From Verrucomicrobiaceae bacterium (GTDB lineage Bacteria; Verrucomicrobiota; Verrucomicrobiia; Verrucomicrobiales; Verrucomicrobiaceae): DNA of 12,753 nt. Location of the stretch: the NCBI GenBank assembly GCA_021151605.1, contig JAGKWZ010000191.1, positions 1 to 12,753 of the forward strand, given 5' to 3'. The translations under genes and the position numbers were made by a program. The number at the start of each line of letters is the position of its first letter. The stretch's first letter is position 1. A model generated the notes under the pieces. The model was not told the DNA's origin, searched no databases, and worked only from the letters and a program-made list of their open reading frames with translations. Shown in pieces: positions 1-7,331 of the stretch.

Positions 1-22
1 GCGGCCCCCACCATGTAAAACG

Positions 23-2632
23 TTGTGTTCTCATCGACTCCACCCTCTACTCCATCACAGCCGTTTTGCCAATCGACAGGTTTTCAAACACGACCTAGAT
101 GTGAATGGCGACGGTTTAGTGGATTTAGTCACGTCAAATGCATCTCGAAACGCCTTTGACCTATATTTCGGAGGAGTATCTGGATTTGGTGCCGCTGTGG
201 AAACCGAAGTGAGTAACGGCAATGCCTCTATTTTAGAAACTCCAATTAAAGGTGATTTCAATGGCGATGGCCGATCTGACATTCTTAAGTGGGGTAACAA
301 CAGTGGGCCAATGATGCTAATGACTGGTATGAATCTGGGTTTTAACATCCCGGTTCCAACGGACATCCTCTCGATTCCAAACGACGGCTGGGGTTCATAC
401 GGGTTTCGGGTCGGGGACTTTAATGGGGATGGTATGGACGACGTTTATCGGTTCATCTCGGAAGGCCAGAGTTCTCGCTTGTATGTTTATGTCTCGAACG
501 GAAGTGGATTTTTCCCCGGTATCCGAACAGCCATTACTGCGGTTATTGGAGTTGGCTATTTGTTCACATCCCCTCAGTGGGATATTGCAGACGCCAATGG
601 CGATGGACTGATGGATGTTGTTTGCTCTCCCACTTCACCAGGAAATTGGTTGGTTTATTACTCGAATGGCAAAGGATTTACATCAGGCCCAGGCACGAAC
701 ATTTTGTCTCATGGAGTCACCCCAGGTGAAACGTTGGCAACAAGAGATTTCAACGGCGATGGACTGCGTGACTATTTGAAACACGAGTCTGATCACCTAC
801 AGGTGGGTGCCAACAACAATCGTTTCGTAGTTACAACTGGCAATGGTGCCTCGTTTGCTGACACTTTTCCGTTTCCGCTATTTAACGATTTTATCGCCGT
901 AGGAGATTTTAATGGAGATGGGCAATCAGACGCGCTCGGAAAAAATGACCTGTATTTTTCGTCTGCGATTGCTGAGCCATTAATCAGTGGGGTTTCATAT
1001 AACAATGGACTCCAAATAGCCTTCCGCTACAAGGCTCTCACGGAGGCGAGCGTTCACACAAAAGGCACCAGTTCAGCCTATCCATGCTATGACCTGCAAG
1101 GCTCGATGTATGTCGTTTCTTCAATCACCTCCCGAAATGGCATCGACGGCGATGGCTTCAATCCGCCTCCGGTTTCGCCGGTGGGCGAAAATATGGTCAA
1201 TTACCTCTATGAGGGGGCTTGGAGCTGTTTGGATGGCCGGGGCTTCATGGGGTTCAAGGCCGTCGAAACGACGGATGTAACCTCCGGCATCGTCACTCGC
1301 ACCGTTTACGAGGACAGGCCGCTTTACGCTGGCAGGGCCAAACACAGCGAGCAGCGGCTTCTCACGGCTTCTGCGGGCGGAAGCACGCTCATCAGCGAAA
1401 GTGACACGACCTGGTCTTTGGCCGAGACGACGCACCCCACGGGGCGGAAGACTTATTTTGTGACCGAGGCGGGCAGCGTCTCCAAGAGCTACGAGGTGAA
1501 TCGGGCCGCTGCCTCCGCCCTGACACGCACGATGACTCGAAGTGGACCCGGATCAGGCGGCGCGATGACTTACGATGCGAGTGGCAACCTGCTGGAGAGC
1601 ACCACGACGACCACAGACGGCAGCCAAACCTTCGCCGAAACCGTCACCAACACTTACAACGACAGCATTTCACCGTCGAAATGGCATCTCGGACGCCTCG
1701 CCACAAGCAGCGTCACCAAGACAGGGCCAAACCCAGCGGGGGCGGGCACCATCAGCCTCACAAGAGCCTCCTCCTTCGCCTATCACCCGACAACGGGCCT
1801 GCTCACTCAAGAAGTGATCGAGCCAAGTGGTGGCATCCTTCGCCAGCAGAAGGACTACACGCACGATGGCTTTGGCAACATCCTCACCAGCACGATCTCA
1901 ACCAGCGGCGCCGCATCCCGCACCACCACGACAACCTACACGCCCGATGGCCGCTTCGTCGCCACCACGACGAATGCGGAGGGGCAAACGGAATCGAAGA
2001 CCTATGATCCGCTGCTGGGCAATGTGCTCACGCAGACCGGGCCGAATGGCCTGACCACGACTTGGGAATACGATGCCATTGGCAGGCCGATCAAGGAAAC
2101 ACGGCCCGATGGCACGGTGACGCGCTCGTTTTATCGTCGTGTGACCGGCAGCACGGTGGGAGCGCCGCCGCGTGCGGTGCATTATGTGCGTGTGCAGTCC
2201 TCCGGCGGAGCGCCGAAGACGGTTTGGTATGATTTGCTGGACCGGGAGATTCGGGCGGATGGCATCGCCTTTGACGGGCGCACGGTTTCCTCGCACAAGG
2301 TCTTCAACAATCGCGGGGAGGTGACGCACGCCTCGCAGCCTTACTTCGCAGGCGACACGCCGCTTTACTCCCAGATGCTCTACGATGCCGTGGGGCGTGA
2401 GTATCAGCAGACCGATCCTGGCAACCGCGTGAGCAAGACGACCTACGACGGCCTCACCACCACCGTGGAGCGGAACTACAATCCCGCTGCGCTCACCGAC
2501 TTCCAGAAAGCCGTGCCGCGAAGACGATCACGCGGAAATACGATCCGTATGGCAATCTGCGCTTCGTCACCGATCCGGCGAACAACACCACCGAGCTGCG
2601 CTATGACGTGCGCGGAAACAAGACCTACATGA
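23..2632 (+). CDS. RHS/FG-GAP giant protein, N-terminal part (5' partial, ends at a frameshift)
   Basis: This is the first part of a very large cell-surface or secreted protein. The frame is open to the left edge of the window, so the TTG at 23 is only the first possible start codon and the real start is probably upstream. Residues 26-303 (counted from 23) hold six FG-GAP/VCBS calcium-loop repeats. Residues about 315-445 resemble the middle region of TcdB/SpvB-type toxin components: GRGFMGF at 405-411 is followed by a conserved YEDRPLYAG segment. From about residue 520 come YD/RHS repeats such as YDASGN, YDAIGRP and YDAVGRE. Clear RHS sequence stops near base 2518. The remaining residues are arginine- and threonine-rich and unlike the family, while the RHS sequence continues in the -1 frame. 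The true product is therefore one protein with the next entry, about 1,720 residues within the window. The first kilobase is AT-richer than the rest. The RHS assignment is firm; the role (toxin delivery, adhesion or other) is inferred from the family. Confidence 0.85.
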   Translation: MCSHRLHPLLHHSRFANRQVFKHDLDVNGDGLVDLVTSNASRNAFDLYFGGVSGFGAAVETEVSNGNASILETPIKGDFNGDGRSDILKWGNNSGPMMLMTGMNLGFNIPVPTDILSIPNDGWGSYGFRVGDFNGDGMDDVYRFISEGQSSRLYVYVSNGSGFFPGIRTAITAVIGVGYLFTSPQWDIADANGDGLMDVVCSPTSPGNWLVYYSNGKGFTSGPGTNILSHGVTPGETLATRDFNGDGLRDYLKHESDHLQVGANNNRFVVTTGNGASFADTFPFPLFNDFIAVGDFNGDGQSDALGKNDLYFSSAIAEPLISGVSYNNGLQIAFRYKALTEASVHTKGTSSAYPCYDLQGSMYVVSSITSRNGIDGDGFNPPPVSPVGENMVNYLYEGAWSCLDGRGFMGFKAVETTDVTSGIVTRTVYEDRPLYAGRAKHSEQRLLTASAGGSTLISESDTTWSLAETTHPTGRKTYFVTEAGSVSKSYEVNRAAASALTRTMTRSGPGSGGAMTYDASGNLLESTTTTTDGSQTFAETVTNTYNDSISPSKWHLGRLATSSVTKTGPNPAGAGTISLTRASSFAYHPTTGLLTQEVIEPSGGILRQQKDYTHDGFGNILTSTISTSGAASRTTTTTYTPDGRFVATTTNAEGQTESKTYDPLLGNVLTQTGPNGLTTTWEYDAIGRPIKETRPDGTVTRSFYRRVTGSTVGAPPRAVHYVRVQSSGGAPKTVWYDLLDREIRADGIAFDGRTVSSHKVFNNRGEVTHASQPYFAGDTPLYSQMLYDAVGREYQQTDPGNRVSKTTYDGLTTTVERNYNPAALTDFQKAVPRRRSRGNTIRMAICASSPIRRTTPPSCAMTCAETRPT
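98..931 (+). repeat. Six FG-GAP/VCBS calcium-loop repeats inside the RHS protein
   Basis: Six copies of a D-x-N-G-D-G-x-x-D loop lie at bases 98-124, 254-280, 416-442, 590-616, 746-772 and 905-931. They are spaced about 52-58 residues apart. The fourth reads DANGDGLMD and the others D(V/F)NGDG. Such loops bind calcium in integrin-like beta-propellers, and six or seven blades are usual. A seventh may lie upstream of the window. At the DNA level the copies are degenerate, so this is a protein repeat and not a recent tandem duplication. Confidence 0.85.
2500..2521 (+). other. Frameshift site in the RHS gene
   Basis: Frame 2 gives family-like sequence up to ...FQKAVP (codon ending at 2518). The -1 frame continues from 2518-2521 as AKTITRKYDPYGN, a typical RHS repeat, and stays open to 5190. 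The simplest reading is one missing base near 2518. No long homopolymer is present, and no canonical X-XXY-YYZ slippery heptamer is visible, so an indel (mutation or assembly error) is more likely than programmed frameshifting. Confidence 0.8.
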
Positions 2633-5190
2633 GCGAGCCGAACAGCGGCACCTCCACCTTCACCTACAACGGCTTTGGCGAACTCAAGACGCAGACGAAC
2701 GCCGCCAACCAGACCGTGAGCCTCAGCTATGACAAGCTGGGCCGCGTGCTCACCCGCACGGAGACGGAGGGCGTCACCACCTTTGAGTATGACAGCGCCG
2801 CGCAGGGCATCGGCCAGCTCGCCCGCGAGAGCAGCGGGGATTTCGTGCGCAGTTACTTCTACGATCAACTCAGCCGCCCCGTGAGCACGGTGGAGAGCCA
2901 CGGCTTCCACAGCTTTGCCGTGTCCCGCAGCTACGACGGTTACGGCAGACCGGACGCGATGACCTACCCCACTGGACTCGCCACCCGGCAGGTCTATACG
3001 GCCAACGGCCACCTCAGCGAAGTGCAAAACGCCGCCACCACGCAGCTCTACTGGCGGGCGCTGGCCGTGAATCCTCGTGGGCAGATCACCCAGGAGGTGC
3101 AGGGCAATGGCGTGGTCACGGATCGTGCCTTTGATGCCAATACGGGCCTCATCGATGGCATCACGTCCACCTTGGGCGCAGCGGGCGATGTGCAGAAGGA
3201 GGAGTTCGACTTCGACCTCATCGGCAATCTCACCGCGCGGCGTGACAAGCGCTACAGCACCACCTTCAGCGAGACCTTTGGCTACGACACGCTCAACCGC
3301 CTGCAAACCGTGACCACCACGGGCGCTGCCGCCGTGACGGCGGCTTACAACGACCTCGGGAACATCACCTCCCGCACGGATGTGGGCAGCTTCAGCTACG
3401 GCGCGGCCTCCACCGGCCCGCACGCGCTCACTGGCGTGACGGGCGGTGCCTTCAACAAATCCTGCGGCTACGACGCCAAGGGCAACCGAGTCACCGATGG
3501 CGCGACGAGCCTGACCTACAGTTCCTTCAACAAGCCCGTGCGCATGGTCAAAGGCGGCGACACCCTGCGCTTCGACTACGGCCCGGACCGCGCCCTTTAC
3601 CGCCAGACCACCTTCCTCACCCAGCCCGGCGGTGCCACCTCGCAGACGGTGCGCGAATACATCGGCGGCCTCTACGAGCGGGAAACGACGAGCGAGGGCC
3701 TGGTGCGCCACATTCACTACATCGCCGGAGGCAGCGGCGTGGCCGCCATCCTCACCGACGAACGCAGCGCCGCATCACCGCCCGTGCGCCTGCGCTACAT
3801 TCACAAGGACCACCTCGGCAGCGTGGATGTGATCACCGACAGCAACGGAATCGAGGTGGAGCGCCAGAGCTTCGATGCCTGGGGCCGCCGCCGCACCGTG
3901 GCCTACAACACCGGCACCGCCACCTGGAGCGTGACCTACCCCGCCACGACCGGCAGCGCCGAGACGCATCACGGCTTCACCGGCCACGAGATGCTCGATG
4001 CCGTGGGCCTCGTCCACATGGGCGGCCGCATTTACGACCCCATCACCGCCCGCTTCCTCAGCCCCGATCCCTTCGTCCAGTCGCCGGACAACCTGCAAAA
4101 CCTGAACCGGTATAGCTACGTGCTGAACAATCCGCTGAGCTTCACGGATCCGAGCGGGTTCTTTTTCAAGGGGCTGGGGAAGTTCTTCAAGAAGCACTGG
4201 AAGACGATTGTCGCTGTTGCAGTTGGAGTGGCGACTGGATACGGATTTGCGGCACTGGCAGGGCAATTTGGGGCAACAGGGGCAGCACTTGCTGCTGCTG
4301 GCGGTGGAGGTTTTGGATTCGGTTCTGCATTCAGCGGCACATTACTGGCTGGAGGTTCAGTAGGTGATGCTCTACGAGCGGGATTGAAAGGCGGGATAAT
4401 CGGTGGAGCTACCGCAGCAGCCACGTTCGGTGTCGCTCAGGAATTCGGGCTTAGCGATTTGAAACTGAATGATCCAAGTTTCTCAAGCAAGTTGGCGATC
4501 AAAATTGTCGCTCATGGATCGATTCAGGGTGCTGCTAATGAGCTACAAGGCGGTAAATTCGTGCATGGCTTCATTGCTGGTGGTCTTTCAGGTGCAGCAT
4601 CACCATACATCGCTGCGGCTAATTTAGGGGCAGCTGGCGAATCACTGGCAGCGGCAGTTGTCGGCGGCACTGGTTCCGCACTTGGCGGAGGCAAGTTTAG
4701 CAATGGGGCTGTTAGCGGCGCTTTTGTGTATCTCTTCAACCAGATGGGAGCAAAGTTGGCGTCTGTAGCGGAGGAGGCTGGAGAGAGCTTATCCGCGCCC
4801 CTCAAGGGAGGCAGCAGATGGCTGGTTGGCACCGTTAGGGGGGGCGCACTTTTGGCTCGATTTCATGGCCTATACGGCACCGATTCCCAAATCCAAACGG
4901 TCAAAGAACTCGGGATAATGAACGATTTGCTACATGCTTACGCTCATAACGATGATTTCAGAGGTAGCGTCGATTTTCTGGTTCGACATGAAGTCAATCG
5001 TCTGGGTTTTGCTGATGCATTAGCAACCAATGTTCAGGTAGGACTAGGCGTTGTCACAAAGACTGGGCCACTTGCAACCGCCGGAAATGTTTGGTGGCAG
5101 GTGCATAGAGCGGTCAACTCGGGCCAACCATTCGTTCCTGCACGCGTCATGGCAGACGGAATCATGGCAAATTTACGTAACATGAAGTGA
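2608..5190 (+). CDS. RHS protein, C-terminal part: RHS repeats, core, and variable tip
   Basis: This is the continuation of the upstream RHS frame. The GTG at 2608 encodes the V of an internal YDVRGNK repeat, so it is not a natural start; family-like sequence in this frame begins near 2518. YD repeats run to about 3780. The RHS core covers 3799-4158, with HKDHLGS, FDAWGR, GFTGHEMLD, YDPITARFLSPDPF, NRYSYVLNNP and a closing DPSG. In the family this core forms a hollow shell enclosing the C-terminal tip. After 4158 comes a Gly/Ala-rich segment with hydrophobic stretches (about 4204-4420) and two GGKF-containing motifs (4549-4560 and 4684-4695), typical of pre-toxin regions before variable RHS tips. 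The last ~146 residues (4750-5187) match no toxin family I recognise. Composition falls from GC-rich in the core to AT-richer in the tip, as is usual when RHS tips are exchanged. No immunity gene is recognisable behind it. RHS identity is certain; toxicity is inference. Confidence 0.88.
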   Translation: MRGNKTYMSEPNSGTSTFTYNGFGELKTQTNAANQTVSLSYDKLGRVLTRTETEGVTTFEYDSAAQGIGQLARESSGDFVRSYFYDQLSRPVSTVESHGFHSFAVSRSYDGYGRPDAMTYPTGLATRQVYTANGHLSEVQNAATTQLYWRALAVNPRGQITQEVQGNGVVTDRAFDANTGLIDGITSTLGAAGDVQKEEFDFDLIGNLTARRDKRYSTTFSETFGYDTLNRLQTVTTTGAAAVTAAYNDLGNITSRTDVGSFSYGAASTGPHALTGVTGGAFNKSCGYDAKGNRVTDGATSLTYSSFNKPVRMVKGGDTLRFDYGPDRALYRQTTFLTQPGGATSQTVREYIGGLYERETTSEGLVRHIHYIAGGSGVAAILTDERSAASPPVRLRYIHKDHLGSVDVITDSNGIEVERQSFDAWGRRRTVAYNTGTATWSVTYPATTGSAETHHGFTGHEMLDAVGLVHMGGRIYDPITARFLSPDPFVQSPDNLQNLNRYSYVLNNPLSFTDPSGFFFKGLGKFFKKHWKTIVAVAVGVATGYGFAALAGQFGATGAALAAAGGGGFGFGSAFSGTLLAGGSVGDALRAGLKGGIIGGATAAATFGVAQEFGLSDLKLNDPSFSSKLAIKIVAHGSIQGAANELQGGKFVHGFIAGGLSGAASPYIAAANLGAAGESLAAAVVGGTGSALGGGKFSNGAVSGAFVYLFNQMGAKLASVAEEAGESLSAPLKGGSRWLVGTVRGGALLARFHGLYGTDSQIQTVKELGIMNDLLHAYAHNDDFRGSVDFLVRHEVNRLGFADALATNVQVGLGVVTKTGPLATAGNVWWQVHRAVNSGQPFVPARVMADGIMANLRNMK

Positions 5191-5588
5191 GCTTCGAGGT
5201 ATATGGCAACCATGGAAACGAACTGGCCGAGGCATGGAGGCCGAGGAATCCAGCGCCTGGATGGGAAAGCGAGGTGCCGCCGGTCCAGGGGGCGCGCGGC
5301 CCTAGCCGAATCCTCCGCCTACTCAGGGATCGCCAAGCGAACGCGGGCTTGGCAGACGGGCAGGGATGAGGTGTTCCTAGAACAGGTCGATCCAGCCACT
5401 TCTCATCACCGAAGTCTCCCAGCAGCCGGAGCCGCTGCTGCGTGAGGTCTGGCACGACCTGAACTTTCTGAAAGCCAACGGCCAAGGAAGAACCCACGGC
5501 GGGCACGGCGCTGCGTCCGAGCTTTGGCTCCGTGCCGTGGATCAAGCTAGCCGCCCCCGAATCATTCGTCTGTTCGTGAGTGGATTTG
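5191..5588 (+). other. Gene-poor intergenic stretch behind RHS, possibly a dispersed element
   Basis: There is no convincing intact gene here. The stretch is clearly GC-richer than the RHS tip before it and stays open in several frames at once. The + frames 5187-5369 and 5203-5445 and the - frame 5162-5545 all give Arg/Pro/Ala-rich products without recognisable domains. An 8-bp direct repeat GGCCGAGG occurs twice near 5226-5247. An imperfect stem GGCACGG...CCGTGCC lies at 5502-5536. The character suits an intergenic repeat or decayed element; that is inference and needs a copy-number search in the genome. Confidence 0.45.
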
Positions 5589-5611
5589 GGCTGGTAAAAG
5601 ATTGGGGGTAA
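5366..5611 (+). pseudogene. Broken fragment resembling a DUF2281-type antitoxin
   Basis: The frame starting at ATG 5366 is stopped by TAG after four codons. It then reads through to TAA at 5609-5611. The segment 5402-5479 translates to a stretch containing LITEVSQQPEPLLREV followed by WHDLNFLKA. From memory, this resembles the N-terminal helix of DUF2281/VapB-like antitoxins, where a QxPEPLLREVxDxxxFLK pattern is typical. The rest (5480-5608) has no recognisable antitoxin end, and no toxin gene follows. I read it as a decayed toxin-antitoxin remnant, perhaps carried within a repeated element. It is unlikely to be the immunity gene of the RHS tip. Confidence 0.35.
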
Positions 5612-5660
5612 AAGATGAGGAACACCATCCTCATCTTTTACCCAACATATTTTACCAGCC
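5589..5660. repeat. 33-bp near-perfect inverted repeat with 6-nt loop
   Basis: The left arm 5589-5621 and right arm 5628-5660 pair at 29 of 33 positions. The loop is ACACCA (5622-5627). The outer 11 bp (GGCTGGTAAAA) and the inner 15 bp (GGTAAAAGATGAGGA) match perfectly; all four mismatches fall in the 7 bp between. Each arm contains GGTAAAA twice. It lies between the ends of the RHS gene (+) and the aldolase gene (-). It could end transcription from either side, but no T-run follows it. The size and sub-repeat structure fit a REP-like or other dispersed palindromic unit better than a simple terminator. Confidence 0.85.
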
Positions 5661-5662
5661 TT

Positions 5663-5682
5663 CTCGGTTCATTGGGACCGAG
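5663..5682. terminator. Weak hairpin behind the aldolase gene
   Basis: CTCGGT (5663-5668) pairs with ACCGAG (5677-5682) around an 8-nt loop, 29 bp past the aldolase stop codon. One G-U and one A-U pair can extend it. No T-run follows on either strand, so a terminator role is only possible. Confidence 0.2.
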
Positions 5683-5711
5683 GAATCTAGCCCAGGATGT
5701 AGTCCCGGAAC

Positions 5712-6527
5712 TCATTTCGTGTTCGCATAAACCGAATCACTGCTCGGAGCAGTCGTGCCACCACCAAAGTCCTTCACCATCTTGTGGAAGGCGTTGCCGA
5801 GTTCGATGACATCGGCACCGAGGGTGAAGATGCGGGTGCCTTCTTCGATGAGTTGGTCTTTTTGTCCGAAGAGCGAGGCGACGGCGACATATTTGCCGTG
5901 CTTGATGGCGGCGGCGTGCACGCGTTTGCGGGCGGCGACGACTTCGGGGCAGGTGGCTTGGCCGAGTTTGCCGATGCGGTGGCTGAAATCGCCCGCGCCG
6001 AAGAGCAGCATGTCGAATCCTGGCACGGCGGCGATCTCTTCGACGACTTCGAGAGCCTCGGGGCTTTCGATTTGAAGGATGACGAATTTCTCGGTGTTGC
6101 AGTGATGGGCGTAGTCAGCCAGTGGTACTTGGCAGAAGAGGCCGTCCATGTTGCCGGCGTCGAGCGCCTTGCTTCCCATCGGGCGGCAGCGGACCATATC
6201 GACGACATTTCGAGCTTCATCCGCGCTGGTGATGTGCGGGACCATGATGCCCGTGGCATCGCACTCGAAAGGCTTCACGTATTCGCTGTAGCCGCCTTTG
6301 TTCACGCGGACGATGGTGTCCATGTCGTAGAGCTTCGCGGCGCGGATCTGGTGCTCCAGATTGAGCCAGTCATTCGGCACGTGTTCGTTGCAAAGCCACA
6401 CGGCACTGGCTCCGGCGAGGCCCGCGAGTTCCACGATGCGTGGATCACCCATGTTGAGCTTGAGGATGGTGCTGTTTTGACCGGCGCGGAGTTCGCGAAG
6501 GATGCGGGAGGGGCGGAGTGTGGGCAT
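5712..6527 (-). CDS. HpcH/HpaI-family class II aldolase (2-oxo-acid aldolase)
   Basis: This is a cytoplasmic metal-dependent aldolase of the HpcH/HpaI/citrate-lyase-beta superfamily, 271 residues, close to the family's usual ~250-270. Family members split or join a pyruvate-type enolate and an aldehyde. Visible features in order: H49 in CNEHVPNDW (expected catalytic base), R74 in TIVRVNKGG (expected substrate arginine), GIMVPHI at 93-99, E154 in QIESPEA and D180 in FGAGDFS (the expected metal ligands). The usual LDxGAxG before the GIMVP motif is altered to FECDATG. The ATG at 6527 has no Shine-Dalgarno-like sequence. It lies 54 bp downstream of an RraA-like aldolase gene on the same strand, so the two are probably co-transcribed and act in one catabolic route, perhaps for sugar acids. 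The precise substrate cannot be read from the sequence. Confidence 0.88.
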   Translation of the reverse strand: MPTLRPSRILRELRAGQNSTILKLNMGDPRIVELAGLAGASAVWLCNEHVPNDWLNLEHQIRAAKLYDMDTIVRVNKGGYSEYVKPFECDATGIMVPHITSADEARNVVDMVRCRPMGSKALDAGNMDGLFCQVPLADYAHHCNTEKFVILQIESPEALEVVEEIAAVPGFDMLLFGAGDFSHRIGKLGQATCPEVVAARKRVHAAAIKHGKYVAVASLFGQKDQLIEEGTRIFTLGADVIELGNAFHKMVKDFGGGTTAPSSDSVYANTK

Positions 6528-6541
6528 GAAGAACGAGAATT

Positions 6542-6572
6542 GAAGGTGGAAGATGGAGGATCGAAGATGGAG
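6542..6572. repeat. Short direct repeats in the spacer between the two aldolase genes
   Basis: GAAGATGGAG occurs exactly at 6549-6558 and 6563-6572 (period 14). A degenerate copy GAAGGTGGAAG starts at 6542. These purine-rich units fill most of the 54-bp spacer. Their role is unknown; they could be replication-slippage debris or part of a dispersed short repeat. Confidence 0.5.
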
Positions 6573-6581
6573 AAAAGAGGG

Positions 6582-7331
6582 TCACCACTCGCCTTCGCGG
6601 CGGAATTTGGCTTTCACGTTGGCGCTGAACTGAGTGATGGAGGCTTCGAGATTGGCGATGACTTGATCGGTGGGCAGTCCGGCGGCGCTGCGGGCGGCGG
6701 GGATGACGGTTTCGCATTCGTTGCTGTCCATGAAGCGGGAGGCGTCGAGCAGCGCGGGCTGGTCTTCGGGTGGGATGACGATGAAACCATGCTTGTCGGC
6801 ATGGATGAGGTCGCCGGGGCGGATGGTGCGGCCAAAGACCTCCACCTCGCAGTTCCAGCGCACGGGATGCACATGCGCATGACCGACGCAGAAACGACGC
6901 GCGATGGCTTTGAAGCCTGCGTTGGTCATCTCATCGACATCGCGGATGGCCCCATCGGTGATGGTGCCGACGCAGCCGAGAGCGCGGTGGATGTTGCTGT
7001 TCACCTCGCCCCAGAAGGAGCCGATGACGCGTGGCTTGTCGAGATCCTGCACGAGGACGATCTTCGGACCGGGGATGCTGGCGATGTAGCGACGGTAGTC
7101 GTTGCCGGCGTTCGGGTTGGCTTCGCGGTGCGCTTTGTTGCTCGGCTCGATGACGACGGTGACAGCGTAGCCGACCATGGGGCCCATTTGCGGCATGAAG
7201 TCGCGTGTTTCCTCGATGTTGAAGGCCTCTGCACCGGAATCGCGCTTTGTGATCTGTTCCCAGCCGTTGTAGATGGTGGGCGTGTTCCAGCGCTTGAGCT
7301 GGAGGAGGTCGGAGTGATTAAGGATGGGCAT
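6582..7331 (-). CDS. RraA-like (HMG/CHA-type) aldolase
   Basis: This is an RraA-fold protein, the family that includes 4-hydroxy-4-methyl-2-oxoglutarate aldolase and the RNase E regulator RraA. With ATG 7331 it has 249 residues. The core signature is GTITDGAIRDVDE near residues 122-134, followed by PGDLIHADKHGFIVIP at about 172-187. R130-D131-x2-E134 is preceded, 20 residues apart, by E109. Known aldolases have an acidic metal ligand there, whereas regulator-type RraA has glycine, so I infer an enzyme. A GTG at 7394 would add 21 residues rich in Pro and Ser that do not look like the family, so I prefer 7331; neither start has a Shine-Dalgarno. It sits upstream of and in line with the HpcH-like aldolase, suggesting consecutive or alternative steps on pyruvate-derived acids. 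The protein is ~90 residues longer than E. coli RraA, as in many environmental homologues. Confidence 0.85.
   Translation of the reverse strand: MPILNHSDLLQLKRWNTPTIYNGWEQITKRDSGAEAFNIEETRDFMPQMGPMVGYAVTVVIEPSNKAHREANPNAGNDYRRYIASIPGPKIVLVQDLDKPRVIGSFWGEVNSNIHRALGCVGTITDGAIRDVDEMTNAGFKAIARRFCVGHAHVHPVRWNCEVEVFGRTIRPGDLIHADKHGFIVIPPEDQPALLDASRFMDSNECETVIPAARSAAGLPTDQVIANLEASITQFSANVKAKFRREGEW

Noticed and set aside
98..931. CRISPR-like or tandem DNA repeat
   Set aside because: The regular GATTTCAATGG-like units are codon echoes of FG-GAP loops with 150-bp spacing and divergent flanks, not a DNA repeat array.
2500..2521. Programmed -1 ribosomal frameshift signal
   Set aside because: No canonical slippery heptamer is visible in the correct frame, and a single-base indel explains the data more simply.
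2476..3717. 413-residue open frame on the minus strand inside the RHS gene
   Set aside because: It is the shadow of GC-rich RHS repeats; the product is Ala/Val/Gly/His-rich without domains.
5502..5536. GGCACGG...CCGTGCC stem as a terminator
   Set aside because: The loop is long, there is a mismatch inside, no T-run follows, and it lies over 300 bp behind the RHS stop.
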